A stretch of DNA of 47,620 bases from Alphaproteobacteria bacterium (GCA_006226495.1 SBGU01000019.1:1-47620); one strand, 5' to 3'; positions 15,201 through 26,625 are shown, numbered from the stretch's first letter. Notes: generated by a model not told the origin, from the sequence alone. Made by a program: numbers and translations.

Positions 15201-17080
15201 CAGTCCTGGCCCTCCTGGACAGTTGCCTGCATGGCTGCGGCCTTGCTGGCCGCTTCGGCCGCCGCGCGGCTTTCCCTGAGTTCAAGCGCCTTGTCCATGA
15301 TGGCACGGCCGATGGGCGCCGCGGTACTGGAACCGCCGCCGCCGTGTTGCACCAGAATAGATACAGCGATTTCAGGCTTTTCGGTCGGTGTATAACCGAT
15401 AAACAGCGCATGGTCGCGCTGGGCCCAGGGCAGTTCCTTGTTATCGATCACACCGGTCTGACGCTCCGCCTTCGTGATGCGGCGCACCTGTGCAGTACCG
15501 GTCTTGCCGGCCTGTGTCGCCGCCGATTTCCTGCGGCGATAGTCGTGCGCGGTGCCACCGACTTCCATCACCATTTCCATGCCGCGCCGGGCAAGCTGCA
15601 TATAAAGCGGGTTCACATCCATGGGCAGGAATGCGTTCGGTGCCGCATCCTGGCCGTCGGCCGACCGCACGAGCGACGGCCACACGGAATAACCACTGGC
15701 CAGCCGCGCGGTCATGACCGCAAGCTGCAGGGGCGTCATCAGCAGGGCACCCTGGCCGATGGAAACGTTCAGGGTTTCGCCTGCGTGCCAGATATCGCGC
15801 TGGGTGCGGCGTTTCCATTCGCGGTCGGGCACCAGGCCTTCCTTTTCGCCGTCGACGCCGATGTCGAAAACATCGCCCACACCGAACCGCCGTGCCATGT
15901 CGGCAATACGGTCGATATCCAGTTCCTGCGCCACCTTGTAGAAATAGATGTCGCAGCTTTTCGACAGCGCGCCCAACAGGTCCAGCTTGCCGTGCCCGCG
16001 TTTTTGCCAACAGTGGAACGTATGGTCGCCAAACGGCAGCGCGCCATTGCAATAATGCTCGGTCTCCGGTTTCACCACGCCGGCTTCAAGTGCCGCCATG
16101 GCAACAATCGGCTTGAAGGTCGAACCCGGCGGATAAAGACCGGCCACTGCCTTGTTGATCAGCGGCTTGCGCGGGTCCTGCAGCAAGGCCTGCCAGTTTT
16201 CCTGGCTGATGCCGTTGGTGAATTCGTTGGGATCGAAACTTGGGGTCGAGGCGAGCGTGAGGATTTCACCGGTCTTCACATCCATAACCACGGCGCCGGC
16301 GGCCTCTTCCCCCAGTCGCTGCATGACAAATTGCTGCAGGTCCAGGTCGATGGCAAGATGCAGGCTGTTGCCGCTGACAGCATCCTGCCGGGGCGGCAGT
16401 TCGCGGATTTCCCGGCCAACGGCATTGACCTCGACCCGTCGTGTACCGGCAGTGCCGCGCAGACTGTCCTCATAGCGCCGTTCAAGCCCCTGCCTGCCGA
16501 CCTTGAAGCCGGGCAACTGGAACAAGGGGCTGCCGGGCATCTCGTCTTCCTGCGGGCTGGCCATATAACCGATCAGGTGCGCAATCTCGTTGCCATGCGG
16601 GTAAAAACGGGACAGGCCGGAATCCGTCACCACGCCCGGCAGGTCGGGCATGTCCACATTCACTTCGGCAAAGGTTTTCCAGTCCAGCCCCTGGGCGATG
16701 GTGACCGGCATGAATTTGCGCTGACGCTTGATCTGGCGCTGCACCCGTGACAGGCGACGTTCATCCAGCTTGATCACGCGGCCAAGCCGCGCCAGGGTGC
16801 CCGCAAGGTCGCGGGCCTGTTCGGGGATCAGAAACACCCGGAAATCCTGCCGGTTGACGGCAAGGGTCTTGCCAAGACGGTCGAAAATCTCGCCACGCTC
16901 CGGCACGATCCAGCGGATCGAGATACGGTTGCGGTCGGCCCGCAGCTTGTATTTGTCGCCCTCGATGATCGACAGATAATAAAGCCGGCCGCCAAGCGCG
17001 GTCAGCGCCAGGCCTTGGGCCCCCGCGAGCAACAGTGCCCGCCGGCTGAATGTCTGGTATCTCAGTCCCTCGCGCGCCAT
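15200..17080 (-). CDS. mrdA: Penicillin-binding protein 2 (elongasome transpeptidase)
   Basis: A 626-residue class B PBP that cross-links peptidoglycan for side-wall growth. One membrane anchor (about 14-34) is followed by the dimerisation/pedestal domain and a transpeptidase domain. Its motifs are complete: GSTFKPIVA (catalytic Ser about 325), the SxN-equivalent SKSCD (about 377), and AGKTGTAQ (about 527). The C-terminus is an Ala-rich helix. It sits four bases after mreD and one base overlaps rodA. Confidence 0.95.
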   Translation of the reverse strand: MAREGLRYQTFSRRALLLAGAQGLALTALGGRLYYLSIIEGDKYKLRADRNRISIRWIVPERGEIFDRLGKTLAVNRQDFRVFLIPEQARDLAGTLARLGRVIKLDERRLSRVQRQIKRQRKFMPVTIAQGLDWKTFAEVNVDMPDLPGVVTDSGLSRFYPHGNEIAHLIGYMASPQEDEMPGSPLFQLPGFKVGRQGLERRYEDSLRGTAGTRRVEVNAVGREIRELPPRQDAVSGNSLHLAIDLDLQQFVMQRLGEEAAGAVVMDVKTGEILTLASTPSFDPNEFTNGISQENWQALLQDPRKPLINKAVAGLYPPGSTFKPIVAMAALEAGVVKPETEHYCNGALPFGDHTFHCWQKRGHGKLDLLGALSKSCDIYFYKVAQELDIDRIADMARRFGVGDVFDIGVDGEKEGLVPDREWKRRTQRDIWHAGETLNVSIGQGALLMTPLQLAVMTARLASGYSVWPSLVRSADGQDAAPNAFLPMDVNPLYMQLARRGMEMVMEVGGTAHDYRRRKSAATQAGKTGTAQVRRITKAERQTGVIDNKELPWAQRDHALFIGYTPTEKPEIAVSILVQHGGGGSSTAAPIGRAIMDKALELRESRAAAEAASKAAAMQATVQEGQD

Positions 17081-17084
17081 GACC

Positions 17085-17597
17085 TTACCTGAGGGCTGTG
17101 CGGCGCAGGCGGCCCAATACGAAGCCGACCGGCGCGTAGGAGAAGGCCGTCACCAGCCACTGCAAGAGCAAAGGCCGCACCGGCCACAAGGTTGTCTCAA
17201 CGCCGGAAATGACGATCCAGGACAGCACATACATGGCCAGCGACATCAGGGCGAACACCAGCCAGTGCACGAAGCGCGAGCGGCCCCGATAATGTTTGAG
17301 CTGATTGAGCACAAAAAGCCGCGTCAGCACGAGGATGAGCATATTGAGCCCAAGCGGCACATCCAGCCACAGGTCCATGAACAGGCCCAGCACCGCACAA
17401 GCGCCATAGGGCATCAGGAGCGGCCGGTTGGACAGCCAGTAGAATACCGAAATCAGAACGAGGTTCGGCATGATCTCGTTGGCGACACCACTGCCGATCG
17501 GCAACAGCATCAATAGCGCCATGAACAGGCTGACCAACAGCGGTACAAAACCGGCAATGCCGAACGAGACGATGGGCGACGACCGACCGATGCTCAT
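17085..17597 (-). CDS. mreD: Rod-shape determining protein MreD
   Basis: A 170-residue inner-membrane protein with about five hydrophobic helices and no other domain. Its identity comes from this topology, its length (family about 160-175) and its position between mreC and the PBP2 gene. MreD is a membrane component of the elongasome that counteracts MreC activation of PBP2. It overlaps mreC by four bases (ATGA). Confidence 0.9.
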   Translation of the reverse strand: MSIGRSSPIVSFGIAGFVPLLVSLFMALLMLLPIGSGVANEIMPNLVLISVFYWLSNRPLLMPYGACAVLGLFMDLWLDVPLGLNMLILVLTRLFVLNQLKHYRGRSRFVHWLVFALMSLAMYVLSWIVISGVETTLWPVRPLLLQWLVTAFSYAPVGFVLGRLRRTALR

Positions 17598-18472
17598 TGA
17601 TGCCCCCCGCCCGGGCTTTCCATCAGGCTTTGGTCCTCGTCCGGCACAGGCACATAGGACATGACCCGGACATAGTCGAGCTTGCCCAGGAAACCGAGCG
17701 GCTCAAGAAGCACAAATTCATCGTCGATGTAGGTTACGCGGCCAACCGGCAGATCGGGCGGGAAGATGCCGCCATGGCCGGACGTCAGGACCCGGTCGCC
17801 AACCTTCACATCCGCGCCCTTGGGCAGGAACCTGAGGCGCAGGAAATTCTCGTTCTGGCCTTCTGCAATCGCAAGCTCGCCAGAACGTTCAAGCCGGACA
17901 GGCACACGGCTGTTGAGGTCGGTTACCAGAAGGACACGGGTGGTAAGATGACCAACCTGGATGGTGCGACCGACGATGCCACGGTCATCCACCACAGGCA
18001 GGTCGCGCACAAGACCGTCTGACGAGCCGGCATTGATAAGGATGCTGCGTTCAAACGCGCCGCCACCGACGCCGATAACCCGCGCCGTGGCTGCGGGCGG
18101 CACCTCGCGCTGGGGCACCTTCAGCATCTGGCGCAGGCGTTCGTTTTCGCGGCTCAGTTGAAGGGCCGCTTCGCGCCATTCGCGCAGGCGGCCATTTTCG
18201 TCGCGCAGGCTCTGGTTCTCGAGATAGATGTCCGACACGCCGGCTACACGCTCAAGCCCGGCCTGGATCGCCCGCACAGGACGTTCCAGCACGGTCAGCA
18301 CCGGGGCCGCGATATCATTGGCGTATGCCCGGACCTGCACAGGGATGCTGGAGCCAATGAACTCCAGCACCAGCAGCGCCACCGACAGCGCAATGTAGAA
18401 CCACAGCGCCTCACGCCCCCGCATCCCTCGCCTTTCACGGAAACGTGCCGGTGTCAGACCAATGGAATGCAT
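17594..18472 (-). CDS. mreC: Rod-shape determining protein MreC
   Basis: A 292-residue bitopic protein. A membrane helix (about 22-42) is followed by a coiled coil (about 75-115, LRDENGRLREWREAALQL) and the MreC beta domain, with the family segments GSSDGLVRDLPVVDDRGIVG, LLVTDLNSRVPV and LTSGHGGIFPPDLPVG. It links the cytoskeletal MreB to the periplasmic PBP2. It lies 51 bases after mreB and overlaps mreD. Confidence 0.95.
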   Translation of the reverse strand: MHSIGLTPARFRERRGMRGREALWFYIALSVALLVLEFIGSSIPVQVRAYANDIAAPVLTVLERPVRAIQAGLERVAGVSDIYLENQSLRDENGRLREWREAALQLSRENERLRQMLKVPQREVPPAATARVIGVGGGAFERSILINAGSSDGLVRDLPVVDDRGIVGRTIQVGHLTTRVLLVTDLNSRVPVRLERSGELAIAEGQNENFLRLRFLPKGADVKVGDRVLTSGHGGIFPPDLPVGRVTYIDDEFVLLEPLGFLGKLDYVRVMSYVPVPDEDQSLMESPGGGHQ

Positions 18473-18523
18473 GGTGGGACTCAGGGTTCTACCTCCCGTT
18501 CATGAAGGCCGTGTTCGGGACCT

Positions 18524-19699
<1,176 letters not shown>

Positions 19700-19748
19700 T
19701 TATGGAAAATTTCGACAAATCAGCAGGCTAACCGTGGCTTGCGCGGTG

Positions 19749-20561
19749 TCAGGGTGCTCCCTGCGTCCAGCCGGAATATTGCACCGCGAGCGCGAAGATA
19801 TTGTTCAGCATATGCAGCAGAATGGCCGGCCAGATGGACCGTGTCAGATGGAAGGTGACACCAAAACCGGCCCCCATGATGAAATAAAGCGGCCACAGGG
19901 TCAGTTGGAAATGGAAGGTGGCAAAACAGGCCGATGCCACCCCGATGGCAACGGCTGCGCCGAAACGGCGTTCCAGCGACGACTGCAGGTATCCCCGGAA
20001 CACAAATTCCTCGGCAATCGGGCCGACCAAGGCCATGAACACCCAGGTCAGGACAAGCTGCAGGGTACCGCCAGCAGCGTTGGTTGCCGCGATGATTTCC
20101 TCCGCTGCGCCACCCTGCAGGTCCCCCTCTGACAGGAAGGCAATCGCATACAGGCCGCTGAAAAGCCGGATCAGGATGAACATCTGCGCGACCAGAAGAA
20201 GCGCCGGGCCGAATTCCCGGGCCGCAGGGCCCCAGCCAACGGCTGCCCGATACGCCGCGCCCTGGTTCCGCAGTTTCAGCCAGAAAATCAGCAACATAGA
20301 AACAGCGGAAAGTGCACCGCCCATGAGGCCGACATCCGCGATCCGGCTGTTCACTTCTTCCGTGCCATACAGAACGCCAATGACCGCAGCGACACCCGCA
20401 CCAAATGCCACCTGCAGCGCCAGATACCACAGCATGGCCCCTGCCCCCTGCCACAGCCCGGGCGCGGCCGCCACGCTCATGGCTGGCGCAGGCTCAGGTG
20501 TCGCGCCGCCTTCAGGCACGGCGGCGCCGGACACAACTGGCTGCTGGTCGTCTTGCTGCAT
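19749..20561 (-). CDS. CPBP-family intramembrane metalloprotease
   Basis: A 270-residue membrane protein with about eight hydrophobic segments. The C-terminal half carries the CPBP (CAAX protease/bacteriocin-processing) motifs: EEFVFRGYLQ, the FATFHFQ His, and HMLNN. These supply the metal ligands of an intramembrane protease. The N-terminal 35 residues are Pro/Ala-rich and disordered. The ATG at 20561 is preferred because GGGAGC precedes it. The substrate is unknown. It lies downstream of the leuA terminator, so it has its own promoter. Confidence 0.85.
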   Translation of the reverse strand: MQQDDQQPVVSGAAVPEGGATPEPAPAMSVAAAPGLWQGAGAMLWYLALQVAFGAGVAAVIGVLYGTEEVNSRIADVGLMGGALSAVSMLLIFWLKLRNQGAAYRAAVGWGPAAREFGPALLLVAQMFILIRLFSGLYAIAFLSEGDLQGGAAEEIIAATNAAGGTLQLVLTWVFMALVGPIAEEFVFRGYLQSSLERRFGAAVAIGVASACFATFHFQLTLWPLYFIMGAGFGVTFHLTRSIWPAILLHMLNNIFALAVQYSGWTQGAP

Positions 20562-20616
20562 CGGATGCTCCCGCTTCATCTGTGCGCACCAGAGCAAAGA
20601 AAACCGGATGGGGCAA

Positions 20617-20644
20617 AGAAAAAAGGGTGCCGAAGCACCCTTTT
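20617..20644 (-). terminator. Rho-independent terminator of leuA
   Basis: In the minus sense AAAAGGGTGC-TTCG-GCACCCTTTTTT forms a ten-pair stem with a UUCG tetraloop and a T tract. It begins 27 bases after the leuA stop codon. Confidence 0.9.
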
Positions 20645-20670
20645 CCAACAGGATCGTGGTCCCGTGCGTG

Positions 20671-22215
20671 TCAGACCGGGCCCGGGGCCGATTTCTCGCG
20701 CTTGACCAGCAGCTTGTTCACGGCAGCCACATACGCGCGGGCCGCGGCCGTGACCGTATCCTCGTGCGCACCCTGGCCGTTGACCGTGCGGCCATCTTCT
20801 TCAAGCCGGACCGTGCATTCAGCCTGTGCGTCCGTACCTTGCGTGACGGCATGCACCTGGAAAAGCTGCAGGTGCGGTTCGAAGCCGATCATGCTCTTGA
20901 TCGCATTGAAGGCCGCATCGACGGGGCCGGAGCCATAAACCACCGCCTTTTTCTCTTCGCCATCGATGGTCATGGTGACATCCGAGAAAGCGGTTCCGGT
21001 GGTCGAGCTGTAGGTATTGAGCGAGATCACCTGCATGCGGTTCGCGTTGGTGGCCACCTCGTCGTCCACAAGGGCGACGATATCCTCGTCATAGATATTC
21101 TTCTTGCGGTCGCCCAGTTCCTTGAAGCGGCGGAAACAGTCCTGGAAGGCATTGTCACCCAGTTCGTAGCCCAGTTCCTTCAGCTTGTCGGCAAAGGCAT
21201 GGCGGCCCGAATGTTTGCCCATGGTGAGCACCGACTTGGTCACGCCCACCGATTCCGGGGTCATGATCTCGTAGGTTTCGGCGTTTTTCAGCATACCATC
21301 CTGGTGGATGCCGCTTTCGTGCGCGAAGGCGTTGGCGCCGACGATGGCTTTATTGTTCTGAACCGTAAAGCCGGTCACGGTGGAGACAAGGCGGCTCGCG
21401 CGCATGATTTCCTGGGTCACGATGCGGGTATGGTAGGGCATCGCGTCCGCGCGGGTCCTGAGCGCCATCACCACTTCTTCCATGGCGGCATTGCCGGCGC
21501 GTTCGCCGATGCCGTTGATGGTGCATTCCACCTGGCGCGCACCGCCCGCAATACCGGCGAGCGAATTGGCAACCGCGAGGCCGAGGTCGTTGTGGCAGTG
21601 GGTCGAGAAGATCGCCTTGTCGGCGTTCGGCACCCGTTCGATGATGGTGCGGAACATGGCCTCATATTCGGCGGGTGTTGTATAACCCACGGTATCCGGC
21701 AGGTTGATGGTGCTGGCGCCCGCCTTGATCGCGGTTTCAACCGCGCGGCACAGGAAATCGATATCCGAACGGGTCGCATCTTCGGCCGACCATTCAACAT
21801 CGTCAATCTTGCTGCGCGCATGGCTGACCGATTTGTGGATGGCCTCGATCACCGCTTCCGGCTCCATCTGCAGCTTGAACTTCATATGCAAGGGGCTGGT
21901 GGCGATGAAGGTATGAATGCGACCGCTGGCCGCGGGCTTGAGCGCTTCCGCCGCCCGGTCGATATCGCCAAGGGCCGCGCGGGCCAGCGAACAGACGGTC
22001 GAGTTTTTCACCCGCGCCGCAATCTTGTTCACGCAATCGAAATCGCCGTTCGACGCGATGGCGAAGCCGGCTTCGATGATATCGACCCCCATGCCTTCCA
22101 ACACGCTGGCGATCTGCAGTTTTTCGTCGAGGGTCATTGACGCGCCGGGCGATTGCTCGCCGTCGCGCAAGGTGGTGTCAAAAATCCGCACCCGGTTTGC
22201 TTCGGTGTGTGACAT
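20671..22215 (-). CDS. leuA: 2-isopropylmalate synthase LeuA
   Basis: A 514-residue enzyme that condenses acetyl-CoA with 2-oxoisovalerate, the committed step of leucine synthesis. The N-terminal TIM barrel has [13 protein letters not shown] and the metal site [18 protein letters not shown]. The C-terminal LeuA dimer domain, about residues 375-500, carries the leucine feedback site. Full length matches the family. The start ATG 22215 follows AGGATACAGG. The leader upstream contains a Leu-rich reading frame and hairpins that suggest attenuation. Confidence 0.97.
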   Translation of the reverse strand: MSHTEANRVRIFDTTLRDGEQSPGASMTLDEKLQIASVLEGMGVDIIEAGFAIASNGDFDCVNKIAARVKNSTVCSLARAALGDIDRAAEALKPAASGRIHTFIATSPLHMKFKLQMEPEAVIEAIHKSVSHARSKIDDVEWSAEDATRSDIDFLCRAVETAIKAGASTINLPDTVGYTTPAEYEAMFRTIIERVPNADKAIFSTHCHNDLGLAVANSLAGIAGGARQVECTINGIGERAGNAAMEEVVMALRTRADAMPYHTRIVTQEIMRASRLVSTVTGFTVQNNKAIVGANAFAHESGIHQDGMLKNAETYEIMTPESVGVTKSVLTMGKHSGRHAFADKLKELGYELGDNAFQDCFRRFKELGDRKKNIYDEDIVALVDDEVATNANRMQVISLNTYSSTTGTAFSDVTMTIDGEEKKAVVYGSGPVDAAFNAIKSMIGFEPHLQLFQVHAVTQGTDAQAECTVRLEEDGRTVNGQGAHEDTVTAAARAYVAAVNKLLVKREKSAPGPV

Positions 22216-22270
22216 TGCCTGTATCCTAAATTTCGTAACGAGACTGAATGTGAAAAATCAGTGGCGGTTA

Positions 22271-22339
22271 CCCTTAAGCACCCCGGCGCCCGTGGCGCCG
22301 CCTGCCGTGATGCTTAAGGGCCGATAAGTCGACCGGCCC
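22271..22339 (-). promoter_or_regulatory. Two overlapping stem-loops in the leuA leader (candidate attenuator)
   Basis: In the leuA sense the first stem-loop pairs GGGCCG with CGGCCC (22318-22339). The second pairs CCCTTAAGCA with TGCTTAAGGG (22271-22280 with 22311-22320), with an inner GGCGCC/GGCGCC stem. The two share three bases (22318-22320), so they compete at that junction. The Leu-rich codons of the leader ORF end eight bases before the first stem. No strong T-tract follows the second stem, so the mechanism is unclear. Confidence 0.5.
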
Positions 22340-22472
22340 CGAAAATTAGCAGGAGAGCAAGCAGAAGCGTGCCCGAAGCGAAGGTGAAGGCACGGGCAGC
22401 CATGTCGGCGCGCGAAGTTGTTGCACGTGCAACAGCTTTGGCTTTACCCCGACGATTTTGCGGCCCGTTCAT
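22314..22472 (-). CDS. Leucine-rich leader ORF upstream of leuA
   Basis: A 52-codon reading frame from ATG 22472 to TAA 22314, ending 98 bases before the leuA start. The N-terminal half is basic and contains the palindrome at 22419-22434. Residues 36-42 are LLLALLL (codons CTT CTG CTT GCT CTC CTG CTA), followed by Ile-Phe. Two readings are possible. It may be a leucine attenuation leader whose translation senses Leu-tRNA, which the position and the hairpins at its 3' end favour. It may instead be a small single-helix membrane protein. The ribosome-binding site (GGAAGG) is rather far away. Confidence 0.45.
   Translation of the reverse strand: MNGPQNRRGKAKAVARATTSRADMAARAFTFASGTLLLALLLIFGAGRLIGP
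22419..22434. repeat. Perfect 16-bp palindrome upstream of leuA
   Basis: TGTTGCACGTGCAACA is perfectly symmetric and lies within the 5' part of the leuA leader ORF. It differs from the core of the palindrome at 3055-3076 only in the two central bases, suggesting a shared regulator site. The stretch 22473-22762 further upstream shows no gene; the leuA promoter probably lies there near TTGTGA and TATCCC (about 22506-22533). Confidence 0.55.
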
Positions 22473-22762
22473 GAGGGTGCAATCACCTTCCGTTATGCGT
22501 TGCGATTAGGGATATCAGATTATTTTCTTTTCACAAGGCCGATTTTCGAGAAATTTTATTTCAAGAGAAACCATTTTTTCTTGTCCTGCCTGACCCTGAC
22601 CGGAACCGCCACCGCCCTGAAATTAAAGCATAATGCCGGCCCCGGCACCCCACGCCTGCCATTGAACACAACTACCTGACCAATCCGCCACGCGCAATAA
22701 TCATTCATTACTGCGGGATGGTACGCAGGGCTACCAGCAAACCCTTCCCGGCAGGGGGCGAG

Positions 22763-23344
22763 TCATTGGAAATGCTGGTTTCCATCAAGGTTCCCGGCAT
22801 CAAGGCTGTAATCCAGTTCGTCGCACCATTCGCCTTTGACATAGACCTGCCGTTCGCTGGGCTGCAACACGAATCCAAGCCGTTCCAGCACCCGGCCCGA
22901 CGCCGGGTTGCGGGCATCGATTTCTGCCGCAAAATACCGGGGTGGAAACGCCGCCGCCAGCGCCGGCAACAGAGCCCTGAGGGCCTCGGTCATATAGCCC
23001 TTGCCCCAGGCATTCCGGCGCAGGCTGTAACCGATATAGATCGTATCCGGCCGGTCGTGCACGCCCCGCCCGATACCGATGTCGCCAACAGCCTGCCCTG
23101 TCGAACGTTCCTCGACGAACAACTGGTACCAGCCGCCCATTGGAAAGGGTTCCGCCACCGCCATGCGCTCGCAAAATGCCTGAGCGCGTTCAAGCGGATA
23201 GGGATAGTCCCACAGCGTATACCGCGCCACCTGCGCATCGTCCCGCCAACTGTGGAATGCGCTGGCGTCATCCGGGCGAAAGGCACGGACGGTCAGGCGA
23301 GCGGTCGATATGGGCAACATCATGGTGGTTGCGGTGCTATTCAT
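22763..23344 (-). CDS. GNAT N-acetyltransferase, RimJ/RimL type
   Basis: A 193-residue acetyltransferase. The opening TARLTVRAFRPDDASAFHSW is the RimJ/RimL (Acetyltransf_3) signature, IGYSLRRNAWGKGYMTEAL is the acetyl-CoA binding loop, and NPASGRVLERLGFV is the closing motif. The substrate, a ribosomal protein, an amino acid or an antibiotic, cannot be deduced. The start overlaps the stop of the gene at 23337 on the same strand, so they are translationally coupled. Confidence 0.88.
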   Translation of the reverse strand: MNSTATTMMLPISTARLTVRAFRPDDASAFHSWRDDAQVARYTLWDYPYPLERAQAFCERMAVAEPFPMGGWYQLFVEERSTGQAVGDIGIGRGVHDRPDTIYIGYSLRRNAWGKGYMTEALRALLPALAAAFPPRYFAAEIDARNPASGRVLERLGFVLQPSERQVYVKGEWCDELDYSLDAGNLDGNQHFQ

Positions 23345-24695
23345 CGGGCATAAGCCTCACCAGCCCCACCAAAGCACCGTTCAAGGCCTTTGCTGCCTTG
23401 GTACGATCATCCTCCACCAGGGCATCAAGGAAGGCGACCAGGTGCCCGTCGGGGTCATAGTCCCTGAGGGCAGCGCGATAGGACGCGCTGAAGGCGGCAT
23501 CCTCGCCAGCCTCCCCTTCCATGGCGCGAACAACAATCGATGTCAGGTCGGCTTTTCCGCGGGTGCGGGTAGCGGCATACTTGCCTGCTAGTTGGTGGAA
23601 TGCCCAGAAACATGGCAGTGTCTGCCGCCTGCCCTGATATTCACTGTCCTCAGGGACCCGTCCGTTCAGGAATAGCAGGCACCGATCGACATTGAGGGCG
23701 AACATTCGTCGCGGGCCAACAACATTTCCGGCGACAACGCGGGTCGTTTCATCAGCAATCGCGCGCACGAGGCCCACATAATACATGTAACCGACAAAAT
23801 CAGCGTCAGGGTTCAAACGTTCAAAACCGAAGTCGAGCGACATTGTTTCAGAAAGATCGGTCGTAATATTGCGCAGCATAAGAGCTTGCTTATCGTCAAA
23901 AATATCGCCCCGAAACGATACTGCCATGATTCCGTAGGGATAGCCCCGTGTTCGCCAATCCGCCTGCGCAGAGCTTGCATCCCAGCCGGCCAGCAAGGTC
24001 GGAACCTCCTCGAATTCGTAGGCAAGACGGTCACGATAGAAGTCAGCGAAACGGGACATCATGTCCTTCAGACTGGCGCGAACATCGTCCGGAATTGCGG
24101 GGTCGAGCAACAGCCGATAGTCAAGAGTTTCCTCAAAATCCGCATCGCCCAGGTAAATAGGGACCCGGTACCGCATGGCTTCAATATCGACGATGCCGCT
24201 GGCATTGACACGGTAATAGGCGGGCTCGGCATCGAAATCCGCACACACACCCGGTTTATCCTGCACACACAGGCGGTTCTCGAACGCATCGGGACGGGCC
24301 AGCACCAGCCCGGACGACAACAGGAAACCCGATTTACCAATCGGAACGAGGCCGATCTCGGCATCGTCGCCAAATGCCTGGTCAGGTTCGATCAACAGGG
24401 CAAATTCAGTCAGGTCGTGACTATCGATCGACGTGACCGCGCCATTGGCCACGATCAGATCGGGCGCACCGACAAAACGCCAGGATTTGCGTCGTTGCGC
24501 TGTGTCTTGCTGAAAGAATTCCATGCGGGCAACCGGCTCTGAAAACCTGTAGGCGACAGAAATGCCATCCGGCTGTCTGGTCAAGGTGATGAATGCGGTG
24601 GGGCGATTTTCAGGATCGTCGGCCTGCACCGAGAAGAACGAGGGCAACACCGACAGGAAAAGGGGAAGTAGGATGGTTTTCGCAAGCCTTGTCAT
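23337..24695 (-). CDS. Large exported protein of unknown function
   Basis: A 452-residue protein that I do not recognise. The ATG at 24695 is chosen because GAAGG lies just upstream; it gives a clean signal peptide (residues 1-25, ending FFSVQADD). The mature protein has a beta-rich N-terminal half and a helical C-terminal half, with three cysteines near residues 142, 149 and a later pair around FLNGRV and LPCFWAFHQ. No HExxH or other catalytic motif was found. It is co-transcribed with the GNAT gene. Periplasmic location is inferred. Confidence 0.7.
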   Translation of the reverse strand: MTRLAKTILLPLFLSVLPSFFSVQADDPENRPTAFITLTRQPDGISVAYRFSEPVARMEFFQQDTAQRRKSWRFVGAPDLIVANGAVTSIDSHDLTEFALLIEPDQAFGDDAEIGLVPIGKSGFLLSSGLVLARPDAFENRLCVQDKPGVCADFDAEPAYYRVNASGIVDIEAMRYRVPIYLGDADFEETLDYRLLLDPAIPDDVRASLKDMMSRFADFYRDRLAYEFEEVPTLLAGWDASSAQADWRTRGYPYGIMAVSFRGDIFDDKQALMLRNITTDLSETMSLDFGFERLNPDADFVGYMYYVGLVRAIADETTRVVAGNVVGPRRMFALNVDRCLLFLNGRVPEDSEYQGRRQTLPCFWAFHQLAGKYAATRTRGKADLTSIVVRAMEGEAGEDAAFSASYRAALRDYDPDGHLVAFLDALVEDDRTKAAKALNGALVGLVRLMPDE

Positions 24696-24783
24696 ATCGC
24701 CTTCCATAACGTCGCGACGCCCGGTCAAAGTTCGTTCCGCAGTTTGCAGCCATAAATAGCCGCACTCAATCGAAATGAGTGCA

Positions 24784-24814
24784 TAAAAAAAGCGGCTGAC
24801 ACCAGCCGCTTTTC
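24784..24814 (-). terminator. Rho-independent terminator after the outer-membrane protein gene
   Basis: In the minus sense AAAAGCGGCTG pairs with CAGCCGCTTTT across a four-base loop and is followed by a T tract. It lies 18 bases after the stop of the gene at 24832. Confidence 0.9.
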
Positions 24815-24831
24815 TTCAGGCCCTGACGGGA

Positions 24832-25359
24832 TCAGAAATTGACCAACAGCGCCACCTTGCCGCGCAGCATTTCCGAGCCGGCGGGCTTGGCATAGTCTGC
24901 GCCGACACGCAGGGACAGCATGTCACCCAGCTTGCGTTCGAAGCCGGCGCCGAAGCGCAGGTCGTCGGCACTTTCGGTGCTGCCAACCTGGGTGACCGTG
25001 TCGAAATCCACGTCCATATAGCCGATGGTGCCATACAGCAGGTTCTGCTGGCCTTCGCCAAACGCAAGGCCGGCAAGCGCGCTTGCGCCCCATTCGCCCT
25101 TGAAGTGACGGATGCTCTGTTCGGCTTCGTAGGTACCGGTGACATGGTCGCCGTAATTGACTTCGACGCCAACAACCAGCGGGCCCAGAACCCGGAAACG
25201 GTAGCCCGCCAGGCCACCTGCAAACACGGTGCCTTCCTTGGCATCGATCGCGCTTTCGATACCGCCATACAGGCCGCTGAACGTGTCTGCAGCCAAGCAG
25301 CCCGTGGATGTTGCAGCCATAAGCGAGGCCGCAATGGCGGCACGTGCGAAGAATTTCAT
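24832..25359 (-). CDS. Outer-membrane beta-barrel protein
   Basis: A 175-residue exported protein with a signal peptide (1-24, ending GCLAAD) and alternating strands typical of an eight-strand barrel: SGLYGGIES, AGGLAGYRFR, VVGVEVNYGD, NLLYGTIGYM, LRFGAGFERKLG, and a terminal Phe (LLVNF), which is the barrel assembly signal. It resembles OmpA-like or Omp25-type surface proteins of alphaproteobacteria. AGGAGGAA precedes ATG 25359 closely, predicting strong translation. The 5' leader is structured. Confidence 0.82.
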   Translation of the reverse strand: MKFFARAAIAASLMAATSTGCLAADTFSGLYGGIESAIDAKEGTVFAGGLAGYRFRVLGPLVVGVEVNYGDHVTGTYEAEQSIRHFKGEWGASALAGLAFGEGQQNLLYGTIGYMDVDFDTVTQVGSTESADDLRFGAGFERKLGDMLSLRVGADYAKPAGSEMLRGKVALLVNF

Positions 25360-25391
25360 GGTTCCTCCTGTCAGGTTTGTTTTGAGGTCCC

Positions 25392-25434
25392 GGCAAATTT
25401 GCCCGGGGCAAGGACGATGGCAGCGGTCGCTGCC
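25392..25434 (-). promoter_or_regulatory. Structured 5' leader of the outer-membrane protein gene
   Basis: Two symmetric elements precede the gene: the palindrome GGCAAATTTGCC (25392-25403, with flanking CCC and GGG) and the hairpin GGCAGCG-GT-CGCTGCC (25419-25434). Together they could fold in the leader RNA and set stability or small-RNA control, as is common for abundant outer-membrane protein mRNAs. Function inferred. Confidence 0.4.
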
Positions 25435-25513
25435 GCGCCGGTCCTTAGCAGGCCATGCCTGGGCTGTAAATCAGGCAAAATTCAGGACGGACGAGACGAT
25501 ATATGACACGCGC

Positions 25514-25546
25514 AAAAAAAGAGGGCGATCCCGGTTGGGATCGCCC
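25514..25546 (-). terminator. Rho-independent terminator of ilvC
   Basis: In the minus sense GGGCGATCCC pairs with GGGATCGCCC over a four-base loop and is followed by CTCTTTTTTT. It lies about 40 bases after the ilvC stop. Confidence 0.92.
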
Positions 25547-25584
25547 AAGAGAGCTCTCGTAAGATAAGAGAGTCTAAGGGGGAC

Positions 25585-26625
<1,041 letters not shown>

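Noticed and set aside
24378-24395. GGTTCGATC resembling a tRNA T-arm
   Set aside because: No cloverleaf can be built around it and it lies inside a coding frame; no other tRNA candidate was found in the window.
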